Positions 51,553 to 61,408 are shown, numbered from the stretch's first letter. The stretch is DNA of 62,784 nucleotides from Micavibrio sp. UBA5572 (GCA_002425415.1 DIMG01000018.1:550-63333), one strand, 5' to 3'. Made by a program: numbers and translations. The notes: generated by a model not told the origin, from the letters alone.

Positions 51553-53680
51553 ACAGCTCACACACATCCCCACCATCGGCACATACCCACACATCCGGAT
51601 CTTCTACTGGTAGCAACGCGCCTGTCTGTTTGTCTTTGAAATGCGTAGGCTTGACCGGAATAAACTCTTCGGACAGCTCGCCAGTCTCCTCGTCAACGGT
51701 TTCCGTTATCGGCCCCAGACGCATGTCCGGCACACATAAATACCCCCGGTCGGAGCCCTGCGTGCTTTGCTGCGTGACGGGATGCGGCGCGTTAAAAAAC
51801 TTGATGTCGCCCTTGGTGGCCAGAACATTGACGCGGTTATAAATGCTGGAATAACTGCCCAGTCCACTCTTGCCCTCAAAATTGCGGGCAAACTGGCGGG
51901 TGGTAAACAAGAAACCTTTTTCGGCCTGGTCGTATAGTATCTGCAAAATAGCGTCCTTACGCCGCCTGCGCTCGTTCTCCAGCTTACGGCTGTAATCCTG
52001 CCGCACGAGGGTGATACTGCTCGGATCAACCTCAACCCACTGCCCTTTTTCCTTGGCGACATGCATGTTCACAATGCCAGGGCCATTGCGCAGCTCAAAA
52101 TGCAGGGAACGGACATCCTCCGCCTCGTCAGGCCGGAAGATCAGCATACCGCTGGTGTAATAACTGCGCAGCGAACTGGCACCGCTCAAAGCCTGAAACG
52201 GGTCATCCTTGAACATGGCCTTGCTGATTTTCTTGGTGTGGTGGACGAGGATAATGCCAGCGCGCGGATTGATCATATCGCGCAGCATTTCCACGCGTTG
52301 CTGCAGGAAAAACAGCATGGCGTTGTTATCATTCTCGCCGAGATTGCCAAAGTCCGGCCCGCCGTCGAATACATTGCGGATCGGATCGATGACGATAATA
52401 TCCGGCGGCGCATCTGAGAATTTCTCATGGATCAGGTCTTTGAGGATGTCCAACCCGTCATCATTCAGCAGCATCTTTAATTGCGGCGTAATGTGGATGT
52501 TCTGCCCGGCTTTTAGGATTGCCTCCTCAGACAATCCCATTTTCTGTAGACGCTCGCGCAGATAATCATATTGGATTTCTGCCTGCAGCACGAACACGCG
52601 CAGCGGCCTGGGCGGTGTGAATTTCAGAAACGACTGCCCGGCGGCCATGTGTGTGAGCAGCGAGAGCGTAAAATCACTTTTGCCGGATTTGGGCGCACCG
52701 CCAATGACCAGCATACCCGACGGCGTGAGCAGACGCGGGGCAATCAGATCATCCGGCATCGGGCTTTTATCAGCGATCAGCTCCGCCAGAGAGAAGGCTT
52801 CGTATCGCTGCAGCTGGATTTTTGATTGTGGTACGGAATTCAAAAAGGCATGAATGTTAAGGCCGTCCTGCACAGCATTGGCGGCATCCCATTTCTCCGG
52901 CTTGTCGGCAGGCGGGATAATGACCCGCAGGCTTCTGGGCTTGATGGATTGCACGCCGGTTTTCAGGCGCTCGACATACTCTTGCCCGACCTTATCATTG
53001 TCCGGCCAGATGATGATGTCCTTGCCAGCCAGTGGACTAAAATCTGTTTTTGCCGGATCAAAATTTGCACCACCCATGACGGTCGTGGTCGGGATACCAA
53101 GATCGATCAGAACCTGGGCGCATTTCTCGCCCTCGGTGATGATTATACGCTCGCTGGCGGCAATGCCGGGCAGATTATAGAGCGACCTGATCTCCGGCAT
53201 GGAATTCTTCCCGGCAATATGATCATAAGGCAGAAAAGTCTTTTTGCCGTCTGCGCCGTCTGTGCGTTTGACAGTGACCAGCGGTTTTCTGGACACATCC
53301 GTATATATCCATTCCCTGCGCTCCAGTGATACTGGCGGCACAACCGGCGACATTCCCAGCCAGTCCGTGCAGGAGCGCAACACAGCCGGAAAGTCACTCT
53401 GTGTATCCAACCCATGCGCCACCGCCCACAGATCAAAAATATCGCCGCTGTGACCGCTCTCAAAATCCTGCCACAGCCCGGCTTTGTCGCCAGACATGCT
53501 GACTTTCAGGCTCTGGCCTTTTTCACCCTGCAGACTGCCGATCTGGAATTCCCGTTTCAGCTGTCTGCCGTTCGGGAACAGGTGCCGCAACACTTCCGGC
53601 AATCGCGCCAACATCGCAGCCTTGATCTCATCCCGGGTCGGCAAGCCGGGATCGTTGTAATTCAGCGTGCGAATGCTCAT
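51551..53680 (-). CDS. TOPRIM primase-RepA-like helicase of a mobile element
   Basis: A 709-aa replication protein. The N-terminal region (1 to 110) has LKVSMSGDKAGLWQDFESGH, seen before TOPRIM domains of element primases. The TOPRIM domain has EGEK (183-186) and the acidic motif WPDNDK (225-230). The RecA-like AAA_25 helicase has Walker A GGAPKSGKS (327-335), Walker B PPDIIVIDPI and IILVHHTKK. It would prime and unwind the element during autonomous replication after excision. A C-terminal winged-helix-like part ends in a Glu/Asp-rich tail. Its gene is the last of a minus-strand module behind AlpA; the upstream stop and its ATG overlap by four bases. Confidence 0.85.
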   Translation of the reverse strand: MSIRTLNYNDPGLPTRDEIKAAMLARLPEVLRHLFPNGRQLKREFQIGSLQGEKGQSLKVSMSGDKAGLWQDFESGHSGDIFDLWAVAHGLDTQSDFPAVLRSCTDWLGMSPVVPPVSLERREWIYTDVSRKPLVTVKRTDGADGKKTFLPYDHIAGKNSMPEIRSLYNLPGIAASERIIITEGEKCAQVLIDLGIPTTTVMGGANFDPAKTDFSPLAGKDIIIWPDNDKVGQEYVERLKTGVQSIKPRSLRVIIPPADKPEKWDAANAVQDGLNIHAFLNSVPQSKIQLQRYEAFSLAELIADKSPMPDDLIAPRLLTPSGMLVIGGAPKSGKSDFTLSLLTHMAAGQSFLKFTPPRPLRVFVLQAEIQYDYLRERLQKMGLSEEAILKAGQNIHITPQLKMLLNDDGLDILKDLIHEKFSDAPPDIIVIDPIRNVFDGGPDFGNLGENDNNAMLFFLQQRVEMLRDMINPRAGIILVHHTKKISKAMFKDDPFQALSGASSLRSYYTSGMLIFRPDEAEDVRSLHFELRNGPGIVNMHVAKEKGQWVEVDPSSITLVRQDYSRKLENERRRRKDAILQILYDQAEKGFLFTTRQFARNFEGKSGLGSYSSIYNRVNVLATKGDIKFFNAPHPVTQQSTQGSDRGYLCVPDMRLGPITETVDEETGELSEEFIPVKPTHFKDKQTGALLPVEDPDVWVCADGGDVCEL

Positions 53681-54135
53681 AATAATTCACATTCCAAACG
53701 TTGCCATTCATAGGGGAAAAAGGTGCGCAGATGATCTCTGGGACTACCACCTAAAACAGATAAATAGCGACCTCTCAGAGAGAAATTATCGACATAGACG
53801 GCTGCTTCGAAGGTTTCATTATAATCGGTAAGCATGTAAGCCCACTGCATCCCGGCATTCAGAGGTATACAGATGTGCATCAGATCCTCAACATGCTCGC
53901 AAAGCCAGACAGGCTTTTGCTTTTTGCGGTGGAATATAACGCCAAGTTCCCACTGGGTGGTCATCAGAAAGAATTCCGGATCAGTCGGAGCCAGATACGT
54001 TTCTTTCAGCGGAACGGGCTTTATGACACCTTTATCCAAAACAGCAATATAATTATGCTCCCTTGTCATCGGCGGTATTTCTGCAGAGATTTTACAATCC
54101 TGTGCAAAGTCACGGAGATAGTCTTCTGTAATCAT
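53677..54135 (-). CDS. Hypothetical protein between primase and AlpA genes
   Basis: A 152-aa soluble protein with alternating beta-like and helical stretches (YIAVLDKGVIKPVPLKETYL, FFLMTTQWELGVIFHRKKQK). No domain is recognised. It overlaps both neighbours by four bases (ATGA-type overlaps), so it is firmly part of the replication module and probably acts in it. Confidence 0.7.
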   Translation of the reverse strand: MITEDYLRDFAQDCKISAEIPPMTREHNYIAVLDKGVIKPVPLKETYLAPTDPEFFLMTTQWELGVIFHRKKQKPVWLCEHVEDLMHICIPLNAGMQWAYMLTDYNETFEAAVYVDNFSLRGRYLSVLGGSPRDHLRTFFPYEWQRLECELL

Positions 54136-54401
54136 TGTGCACCCCCATGCTGCTCATCCATGGTGGAGGTAAAGCTGCGGCCATTCTCGAACTCTTCAAT
54201 GTCCGAGAGCCTGTAAACAACGCGCCCGCCGATTTTGTGATAGCGCGGCCCGTTGCCCAGCCAGCGCCAGCGCTCCAGCGTGCGCGGTGAAATCTTCCAC
54301 CGCTTGGACAGCTCGTATTGATTGAGAAATTCTTCCGCCTTTCGGGGTGTCTGTACGACAGGCGGTTTTACCATCCCGGGTTTTATAAATTGTTCGCTCA
54401 T
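54132..54401 (-). CDS. AlpA-like helix-turn-helix regulator
   Basis: An 89-aa protein with the MerR/AlpA-type HTH: EFLNQYELSKRWKISPRTLE, RWRWLGNGPRYHKIGGRVVY, RLSDIEEFE. Such proteins control excision genes or the replication operon of integrative elements. AAAGGAG six bases before the ATG at 54401 fixes the start. It is the first gene of the tight three-gene replication unit. Confidence 0.85.
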   Translation of the reverse strand: MSEQFIKPGMVKPPVVQTPRKAEEFLNQYELSKRWKISPRTLERWRWLGNGPRYHKIGGRVVYRLSDIEEFENGRSFTSTMDEQHGGAQ

Positions 54402-54512
54402 CTGTTTCTCCTTTCGCATGTGTTAGAACCGATGATGGGTTCAGTGTGCGAAAATGAGAAAATGCGCGCTACGTTGTCACGGCGGGAACCGTATGGGTGT
54501 CAGGGTATCGCC

Positions 54513-55550
54513 CTAATATTTGCGCCCGCCGCCTTTGCGTGATTTGGGGGAACGAACGAAGGAGGCCATATAAGAGGCGTCATTGGCGCTGATGGCCTCG
54601 CCATTGATGGTCTGCTCAATAAACCAGGCTTCCAGTTCTTTTTTCAAAGGCTGGTTCTGATCAGTAATGCGGTGAACGTCAATCGCCTTTTGCATCATCT
54701 GAATATACGGCGTTGAATAGCCGGGTTGGCTTAAAGCGTTATCATTTACTGAGCGTGGCTCCAGCCCCAGCTCTTCCAGCAATTGTGACGGCGGCGCATA
54801 GCCCTTATCTTGCGCCCAGAGCAGGAACGGCTTAGGAAAAACTTCCGCCTGTGACTCGCATGAATCGCGCAGGACGAACAAGGACAGATCCTCTCGTACT
54901 TCATCATCATTCGCAATCTCGAGTTTACCAGCGCGCCAGCTACCACGCGCGGTATCAGCCAGATAACTCGCGCGAGCCAGAGCGTCCCGTTCGAAATGAT
55001 CGCGGCCCGGCTGTAGGTTCGTGCGCCGGATCAGTGCGGTCATGCTTATTTCTGGATTGAAGCCCAGCGTCAAAAGCACAGCATCCCACAAAAGCCATGA
55101 ATCCTGCTTTGCCAGTCTTCTGATGACACGCAACATAGCGCTGTTTTCGGAATAACGAAATGCCTGGCCGGTTTCGTCCAGGTGATTTTGTAACCGTTCA
55201 TGCCAGGGAATATGATGATCGAAACAGAGCTTTAAAAATGAAACAGGTGTCAAATCTAAAAGGCTTCCGCTTTGTGCCCTTCGGATCAGTACATCATGCA
55301 GCAAATCCCGGTATTTATCGACCAACATCAAATGTTTGCCAAACACCATTTCATACTGGCGCAGCTCGCCTTGCGCGGCCTCCGACAAAGCGCAATTATT
55401 TATGCTCGCCATTGCTGGATCCAGCCCAACCAGAAGCCACGCAGCGTCTTCCAGCTCCCATGACGCCGCCGTCAGCCATGCATCATAGTCTGGATAAATG
55501 CTCTCCAGCTTCTGCGCGGTTTCTGCTGTCTGTTTTAATGCCTGTTCCAT
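54513..55550 (-). CDS. Hypothetical element protein
   Basis: A 345-aa helical protein, acidic to neutral, with no motif I recognise. Recurrent segments such as DYDAWLTAASWELEDAAWLL and LAKQDSWLLWDAVLLTLGFN hint at an internal repeat: both have a W-x-L-x-D-A-x-x-L core followed by G(L/F)(D/N)P. The start at 55550 (MEQALKQ) is tentative because no good ribosome site is seen; the frame continues to 55604. It precedes the AlpA gene by 111 bases on the same strand and is probably part of the same element. Confidence 0.6.
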   Translation of the reverse strand: MEQALKQTAETAQKLESIYPDYDAWLTAASWELEDAAWLLVGLDPAMASINNCALSEAAQGELRQYEMVFGKHLMLVDKYRDLLHDVLIRRAQSGSLLDLTPVSFLKLCFDHHIPWHERLQNHLDETGQAFRYSENSAMLRVIRRLAKQDSWLLWDAVLLTLGFNPEISMTALIRRTNLQPGRDHFERDALARASYLADTARGSWRAGKLEIANDDEVREDLSLFVLRDSCESQAEVFPKPFLLWAQDKGYAPPSQLLEELGLEPRSVNDNALSQPGYSTPYIQMMQKAIDVHRITDQNQPLKKELEAWFIEQTINGEAISANDASYMASFVRSPKSRKGGGRKY

Positions 55551-55764
55551 TACGCATAAATATGCAACTGCTTGCTTTACCTTTGAAATTTTACGATATA
55601 CCATGTGTACAAAACAAGAACGCTTTGGGCAAGAATTTATTTGGCTTTTGGTTACAACTGTATTTTTTGATCAAATAGAGCCTATTTAATAGTATTAGGC
55701 ACTTATAATTCATATTTTCAGATTATATGTTTTAAAACAATATATTGAATGAACTCAATCTTAA

Positions 55765-55806
55765 TTGAATGTCAGAAAAATATATGTTATAATCTGACAT
55801 ATAGGA
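55765..55806 (+). promoter_or_regulatory. Promoter and operator of the AbiE-type pair
   Basis: TTGAAT (55765-55770), 17 bases, TATAAT (55788-55793) forms a near-consensus promoter. TGTCAGA (55770-55776) and TCTGACA (55793-55799) are perfect inverted arms that start and end at the promoter boxes, as expected for repression by the AbiEi antitoxin. The ribosome site TAGGAG (55801-55806) follows directly, so the leader is very short. The AT-rich gap 55605-55764 holds nothing else visible. Confidence 0.8.
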
Positions 55807-55816
55807 GTTAAAAAGC

Positions 55817-56443
55817 ATGAATGCCGTCGCAGATACCGTTATCAGAAGAATCCGTGCCAAAGGGCGTGGCTGGGTATTTACGCCCAAGGACTTTCTGGAT
55901 GTCGGCACGCGCGCAACGGTCGACCAGACTTTGTCACGTCTGGTGCGTAAAGGTGCCATTCGCCGCCTTGATCGCGGCGTATACGACTATCCCAAGCAAC
56001 ACGATAAACTGGGAACGCTCTCTCCCGGCGCAGATGATCTGGCGCAGGCTATTGCGGCAAAAACAGGCGACAGGGTTTTCCCGTCTGGCGCAGCTGCGGC
56101 AAATTATCTAGGGCTATCCACGCAGGTTCCAGCACGCCCTGTTTACCTGACTAACGGCATGTCCAGAACGAAAAAAGTTGCAGGCAGAACCATTACTTTA
56201 AAACATGCAAGAGTGCCGATCATAAACACCATTACAGACCGGGCCAATTTTGTGCTTCAGGCATTGTCGTATCTGGGTCAGAATAACATTGACGATACGG
56301 TGATTCAGCGATGCGCAAACCGTCTGGATAATCGTGACATAAAAGATTTAAGCGCGTCGGCCTCACGTCTTCCGGGGTGGATGGCCGATATTATTTTGAG
56401 GATACAGCAGACAAGACATGGACAACTTCGCCAGACAGCCTGA
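55817..56443 (+). CDS. AbiEi-type antitoxin / DUF6088 protein
   Basis: A 208-aa protein. An N-terminal winged helix (GWVFTPKDFLDVGTRATVDQ, TLSRLVRKGAIRRLDRGVYD) is followed by the AbiEi-like second domain (FPSGAAAANYLGLSTQVPAR, VYLTNGMSRTKKVAGRTITL). In AbiE systems the antitoxin represses its own promoter and counteracts the nucleotidyltransferase toxin encoded next. The ATG at 55817 follows TAGGAG by ten bases. It overlaps the toxin gene by 26 bases. Confidence 0.88.
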   Translation: MNAVADTVIRRIRAKGRGWVFTPKDFLDVGTRATVDQTLSRLVRKGAIRRLDRGVYDYPKQHDKLGTLSPGADDLAQAIAAKTGDRVFPSGAAAANYLGLSTQVPARPVYLTNGMSRTKKVAGRTITLKHARVPIINTITDRANFVLQALSYLGQNNIDDTVIQRCANRLDNRDIKDLSASASRLPGWMADIILRIQQTRHGQLRQTA

Positions 56444-57479
56444 TGATGAACGTAAAGCGCTTTTGCAAGAAGTTACCAAACGCCGCGACTCTACCGAAAT
56501 CATACTTGAGAAAGACTTCTGGGTCTGCTGGACGCTAAAACGCCTGTTCTCCAATCCCACTCTTGCGCCATATCTGACGTTTAAAGGCGGCACATCTTTG
56601 TCAAAAGCATACGGCCTGATTGAACGGTTTTCGGAAGATATCGACCTGACGATCAGCCGCAGCGCCGATTTTCTAAAAGAAACACCGGACCCTATGGATG
56701 CGGATATTTCCGGCAAGGAGCGAGCGCGCCGCCTCAAAACATTGAGTGAAAACGCCCAAAAATATGTCAGAGAGATCGCTCTTCCAACCTTGCAGACAGA
56801 AATTGAAACATCACTTGGCCAATCCACAAATTGGAAGATTGTGTTGGATGACGAAGATCCTGATCGTCAGACCATCCTTTTTCACTATCCCAAGGTCTTT
56901 GCATATGGCACAGAGTGGGACAATGCGAAATGGGATGAAGCTGAATGGGACAAGGAAACCTACATACGCCCCCACATAAAACTGGAATTTGGCGCACGCG
57001 GCGATATTACGCCCAGCGAAAAATGCAGCGTTAAATCTTACGCCGCAGAAGAATTCCCGGATATGTTTGAAAGTCCCTCTGTAGACGTCGGCACACTTGC
57101 CGCCCATCGCACTTTCTGGGAAAAAGCGACCATTCTTCACGCGCTCCATCATGGATCAAAAATGCGTGACCGGATGTCCCGTCATTACTATGACACGTTT
57201 ATGCTCGATCAACACGGCATAGCGGACAAGGCACTTCTCAATCCGGATCTACTGGAGAGTGTTGTGCACAACAAAAGCCTTCTGTTCCGTGATGCCAAAG
57301 CCTCATACGATACGGCTGTTATAGGAAGCCTAAAACTCCTGCCTACAGATGAACAGCGACTCCCCCTAAAACAGGACTATGAAAGAATGTCCGAAATGTT
57401 CATGGGTGAATATCCTGATTTTGATACCGTCATGGACGGGCTTTCAAAGCTTGAAAAGAAAATAAACAGCGTTGAATAA
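56418..57479 (+). CDS. AbiEii-type nucleotidyltransferase toxin
   Basis: A 353-aa protein with the AbiEii/AbiGii nucleotidyltransferase core: FKGGTSLSKAYGLIERFSED followed by IDLTIS (about residues 55 to 82), giving the GGTSL and D-x-D-type metal site. The preceding segment (STEIILEKDFWVCWTLKRLF) and a later HHGSKMRDRMSRHYYD are also conserved. Relatives add nucleotides to tRNA and stop growth. The start lies inside the antitoxin gene, so translation is coupled. A long acidic insertion (WDNAKWDEAEWDKETYIRPH) is notable. Confidence 0.9.
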   Translation: MDNFARQPDDERKALLQEVTKRRDSTEIILEKDFWVCWTLKRLFSNPTLAPYLTFKGGTSLSKAYGLIERFSEDIDLTISRSADFLKETPDPMDADISGKERARRLKTLSENAQKYVREIALPTLQTEIETSLGQSTNWKIVLDDEDPDRQTILFHYPKVFAYGTEWDNAKWDEAEWDKETYIRPHIKLEFGARGDITPSEKCSVKSYAAEEFPDMFESPSVDVGTLAAHRTFWEKATILHALHHGSKMRDRMSRHYYDTFMLDQHGIADKALLNPDLLESVVHNKSLLFRDAKASYDTAVIGSLKLLPTDEQRLPLKQDYERMSEMFMGEYPDFDTVMDGLSKLEKKINSVE

Positions 57480-57549
57480 ATGGAATACATCGATAACGTT
57501 CTTGATAGCGTGGTAATATCGATTTTAGGAAAAAGAAGATATTAATAAA

Positions 57550-57585
57550 ATGAAGAGTACACAAAAAAACTATGCGCTTTATTGA
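57550..57585 (+). CDS. Possible 11-codon leader peptide overlapping the Dsr1-like start
   Basis: ATG at 57550 opens MKSTQKNYALY, ending in TGA at 57583-57585, 14 bases inside the large SIR2 gene. It has a purine-rich upstream stretch, and the large gene lacks a good ribosome site of its own, so translational coupling is possible. The frame could equally be chance in AT-rich DNA. Confidence 0.25.
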   Translation: MKSTQKNYALY

Positions 57586-60500
57586 GAATGGCCCTGATAT
57601 ACCCAATGAATTACTCTTTGCTCAAGATGAAGGGAACGTTGTTTTCTTCTGTGGGGCGGGTGTTTCTAGAGCCTATGCAAACTTGCCTGATTTTTCGCGC
57701 TTAGCGCAACAGGTAATTGATGATCTAGGAGCCACAGAAGAAAGCAAAGCCAAAAAGCTTTTTGCCAAATATGAGCAGCTTAATAAAGACCAAGATACTA
57801 GAGGTTTAATTTCCGCAGATCATATCTTCAGCGCATTAATAAGAAGTTTTGATCGTCAGGATATTAACCAGTCAGTTGCAAAATTATTAAACCCTCCCAA
57901 CAATACCGATCTGACAGCTCATAAAATTATTTTAGATTTAGCGCGACTGCAAAGCGGTCACATGAGATTAATTACAACCAACTTCGATCTTTTGTTCGAG
58001 CAAGCCAGTAGCAAAAAAATACATACAGCAACCCGCTCCAACCTTCCCCGAATTCAATACACTGATAATAATTGGGGCATCGTTCACCTGCATGGAAAAG
58101 TCACGGAAGACTACTCAGATGCCGCATATGACGGATTGGTATTATCTAGCTCCGAATTTGGTGATGCCTATCTAGCACAAGGTTGGGCCAGAGAATTTGT
58201 AAAAGAAGTCCTTAAAAAATTTACAGCCGTTTTTATAGGCTATTCCGCAGATGATCCACCAATTCGATATCTTCTTGAAGGCCTTCAAGAGGGCAACGGT
58301 GACAAAAATAATATTTATGCATTCCAGTGCTCGGATGAGGAAGCCATAGCGCAGTGGGCAGAAAAAGGTGTTAAGCCAATAATATTCGAACTCGACAAAG
58401 AAGGCTCATATGCTCCGTTATGGGACAGCCTTGCGGCTTGGGGAAAAAGAACAAAAAACCCTATTAAGTGGAAATCACAAATATTAACCAAAGCACGTAA
58501 AGGGCCGACAAAAATGCAACCGCATGAGAGGGGAATGGTGGCCCATTTGGTAAGTTCGCAATCTGGAGCACGAGCATTTGCTCAACAAACCCCGCCTATG
58601 CCGTCAGAATGGCTGTGCGTATTTGATCCGGCGATAAGATTGCAACAAGTGCAAAGGGGGGACTATTGGAATTATCAAGATAAAGCCGTAATCAACCCTT
58701 ATCAGCTCTACGGTATAGATAAAGATCCGCCACCATCTGATAGAAACGAAGAATTCAGCAAAGAGGATATCACTGAAGCGTGGGATGCATTTTCCTTAAA
58801 CTCTCTTGATACCGAAGATTTAGGTAGGAAATACTTACCAACATTTCGAAATTATAGAGCGTCAGAACCATCACAATTACCAGACAGACTGTCTTACTTA
58901 GCCTACTGGATATCAAGAGTATCAAACCAAAGAATTTCTCCTTGGTGGGCAGGCCAACAATTAGCCCTGCACCCTACCGTTATTGAGAGTGTGAAGCGCG
59001 CAACATTGTACGGAGATATAGAATGCTCTGAAGCGATACAGTGGGCATGGAATGCAGTTTTTGAGTTAAGCCAATTTTATGGACGCGAAGAATACCAAGA
59101 GCACAGCTTAAGCGGCTTAATTAAAAAGCAAGGTTGGAATGATTTTATAGTAAGAGAATATGGGCGCATATCTAAACCCTTTCTAAAAAAAGATAATCTG
59201 TACGCAAGGTCTATTCCAAGGGATAACCGCAAGAAACTTGCTAAATTTTCCCTGATAAAACCTGACGTGGGCTATCCAGAAGGCGTGTATTCCATACCTA
59301 TACCAGATGAATATCTTGCAAAAGCCATTAATTTATTCAGAGAAAATGTAGAACATGCTGTCGATTTAGAACAGAGCTTTTCTGGTTGGCTCAGAGATTT
59401 AAGCTCAATAGAGCCAGATGAAGATAAATCGAGTGATACTACAAGAAGATACGATCTCTCGGGTTATGTTTTACATCTGACAGACTTGTTTAGACAGCTT
59501 TTAAAATTTAGCCCTGAAGAAGCAAAAGTAGAGTTCAAAAAATGGAGTGCAGACAACCCTGTCTTTGTTCGATTGAGAATATGGGCTTCAGGATTGGAAG
59601 GGTTGCTTACTGGAGATGAGTTTGCAGACGGAATTTTATCATTAGCCGATGATGATTTTTGGTCTTCGAAAGGCGGGCGTGATTTTTTGATTTCATTGAA
59701 AAGAAAATGGGCTGATATTCCTGAAGAGAAACAAAAATTAATTGAAAAAAGAGTTTTAAAAGGGCCGCAAAGATACAAAAAAGAAACCAAAGCGGAGCAT
59801 GGCCAAAGATCTGCTCATATGCGATTAAGCAGGTTACATTGGATGAAAAACAATGGCTGTGATTTAAATCTGGATATTTCCAAGATTACAAAAAAATTAA
59901 AAGAACACGCTCCTGAGTGGAAAGATAAATATGCAGAAGCTGCAGCAGAAAGCATGGATATGCGTTCTGGTATTATAAGAACTGATACCGATTGGACAGT
60001 TTTATCTTCTTTGCCACTGTCAGAAATCATCAGCAAAGCCAAAAGTAGCAGAAGTAGAAATATTGGCGAATTTATCGAATATGCGCCATTTTCAGGCTTG
60101 TGCGATGACAAACCTTTGATAGCTATATCGGCATTAAAACTAGAATTTAAAAAAGGTGAATTTCACACGGACCTCTGGGAAACTCTCCTATCAAGAGAAA
60201 CGAGAAAACAAGACAAATACAGAATGAAACTTCTTATTGCAGGCCGAATTACACAGCTCCCAAGCAACGATTTCAAAAGTATCCTTTTAACCGCATCAAG
60301 ATGGTTTGAAGATCAGGGGCCAGAACTTAGAGACAAAAGTCAAAATATGTTCAATGCGGTGTGGAACAAATTTATTGAAACGATTAGAGAGCATGAAAAA
60401 TCATCTGGGTCTGCTTTGGTGCGTCAAGAAAACAAAGAAACAGATTGGACAGGTGAAGCAATAAACTCGCCCTCTGGTAATCTTGCCGAACTGCATATGA

Positions 60501-61408
60501 CTGATCCATTAAAAGACAATTTAAAAGGAGGAAAGGGCTTCCCTAAAGCATGGTTATCTAGGGCTGAAGAATTACTATCCCTTCCAAACGATGCGCACCG
60601 ATATGTAATGGCTATTTTTGCATTCAATTTAACGTGGTTTCATTACATTGATCCAAAATGGACCGAGAAGGTATTTTTAAAATTAATTGAAGACAAAACC
60701 TCTTCTCAAGACGATGTCAGGGCAATATGGGCTGGATTTATGTGGGGGGCAAGATTTCCTAATTCGGAATTGTTTATAAAGCTTAAGCCCCATCTCTTAG
60801 AGATGGCCAAAAGCAACATATCTGAACGCCGCAGACACACAGAAGTCCTGTCCGGCTTGCTATTATCAGGCTGGGCCTCAAAAGACGATAAGAAAAAGCG
60901 GTATATTTCTAATGATGAACTTCGAAGCGTTTTGCTCAATGTCGGGGACAACTTTAGAGCAAATATTCTTTGGCATCTTGAACGCTGGTCGTCTGACAAA
61001 GATAGCATTTGGGCAAAGCAAACTTTAGAGTTTTTCAGAGATGTTTGGCCAAAACACAAAATGGTCAGAACAGCAAAAATATCAGCGCGCTTATGTGAAA
61101 TTGCTTTAAATCAAAACGAAAAGTTTCCTGAAATTTGTGACGTTGTAATTAAATTAGTTTCAAAAGTTGAAGGTGAGTTTGTCCATATCCCAGAAATCAG
61201 GAAGACTGCAAAAGATGAAGAAGGGTCAGATTTAGCTGAAAAATATCCTGAGGATTACTTAAACCTTCTATATGCGATTTTACCTGACCAGCCTGAAAAA
61301 TGGCCGTATGGATCTGCTGATGTGTTGAAGAAAATCGAAAAAAGCGATCCAAACCTTCTAAAGAACCCAAAGCTGATCGAGCTCAAATCTAGATTGAACG
61401 ACCTATAG
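57572..61408 (+). CDS. dsr1: Large SIR2-domain antiphage protein (Dsr1-like)
   Basis: A 1278-aa protein. The N-terminal SIR2 domain has FFCGAGVSRAYANLPDFSRL (Gly28-Ala29-Gly30), ITTNFDLLFEQA (134-145), VHLHGKVTED with His174, and VFIGYSADDPPIRYLLEGLQ (about 221 to 240). The rest is a long helical region (residues about 300 to 1278) without obvious repeats, comparable in size to the DUF4020 part of the reported Dsr1 sirtuins. Those deplete NAD+ on phage infection; the same is inferred here. It is strongly AT-rich compared with the AbiE pair before it and the phosphoesterase after it. The start at 57572 has only a poor ribosome site. The gene ends 13 bases before an alkB-type remnant. Confidence 0.75.
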   Translation: MRFIENGPDIPNELLFAQDEGNVVFFCGAGVSRAYANLPDFSRLAQQVIDDLGATEESKAKKLFAKYEQLNKDQDTRGLISADHIFSALIRSFDRQDINQSVAKLLNPPNNTDLTAHKIILDLARLQSGHMRLITTNFDLLFEQASSKKIHTATRSNLPRIQYTDNNWGIVHLHGKVTEDYSDAAYDGLVLSSSEFGDAYLAQGWAREFVKEVLKKFTAVFIGYSADDPPIRYLLEGLQEGNGDKNNIYAFQCSDEEAIAQWAEKGVKPIIFELDKEGSYAPLWDSLAAWGKRTKNPIKWKSQILTKARKGPTKMQPHERGMVAHLVSSQSGARAFAQQTPPMPSEWLCVFDPAIRLQQVQRGDYWNYQDKAVINPYQLYGIDKDPPPSDRNEEFSKEDITEAWDAFSLNSLDTEDLGRKYLPTFRNYRASEPSQLPDRLSYLAYWISRVSNQRISPWWAGQQLALHPTVIESVKRATLYGDIECSEAIQWAWNAVFELSQFYGREEYQEHSLSGLIKKQGWNDFIVREYGRISKPFLKKDNLYARSIPRDNRKKLAKFSLIKPDVGYPEGVYSIPIPDEYLAKAINLFRENVEHAVDLEQSFSGWLRDLSSIEPDEDKSSDTTRRYDLSGYVLHLTDLFRQLLKFSPEEAKVEFKKWSADNPVFVRLRIWASGLEGLLTGDEFADGILSLADDDFWSSKGGRDFLISLKRKWADIPEEKQKLIEKRVLKGPQRYKKETKAEHGQRSAHMRLSRLHWMKNNGCDLNLDISKITKKLKEHAPEWKDKYAEAAAESMDMRSGIIRTDTDWTVLSSLPLSEIISKAKSSRSRNIGEFIEYAPFSGLCDDKPLIAISALKLEFKKGEFHTDLWETLLSRETRKQDKYRMKLLIAGRITQLPSNDFKSILLTASRWFEDQGPELRDKSQNMFNAVWNKFIETIREHEKSSGSALVRQENKETDWTGEAINSPSGNLAELHMTDPLKDNLKGGKGFPKAWLSRAEELLSLPNDAHRYVMAIFAFNLTWFHYIDPKWTEKVFLKLIEDKTSSQDDVRAIWAGFMWGARFPNSELFIKLKPHLLEMAKSNISERRRHTEVLSGLLLSGWASKDDKKKRYISNDELRSVLLNVGDNFRANILWHLERWSSDKDSIWAKQTLEFFRDVWPKHKMVRTAKISARLCEIALNQNEKFPEICDVVIKLVSKVEGEFVHIPEIRKTAKDEEGSDLAEKYPEDYLNLLYAILPDQPEKWPYGSADVLKKIEKSDPNLLKNPKLIELKSRLNDL

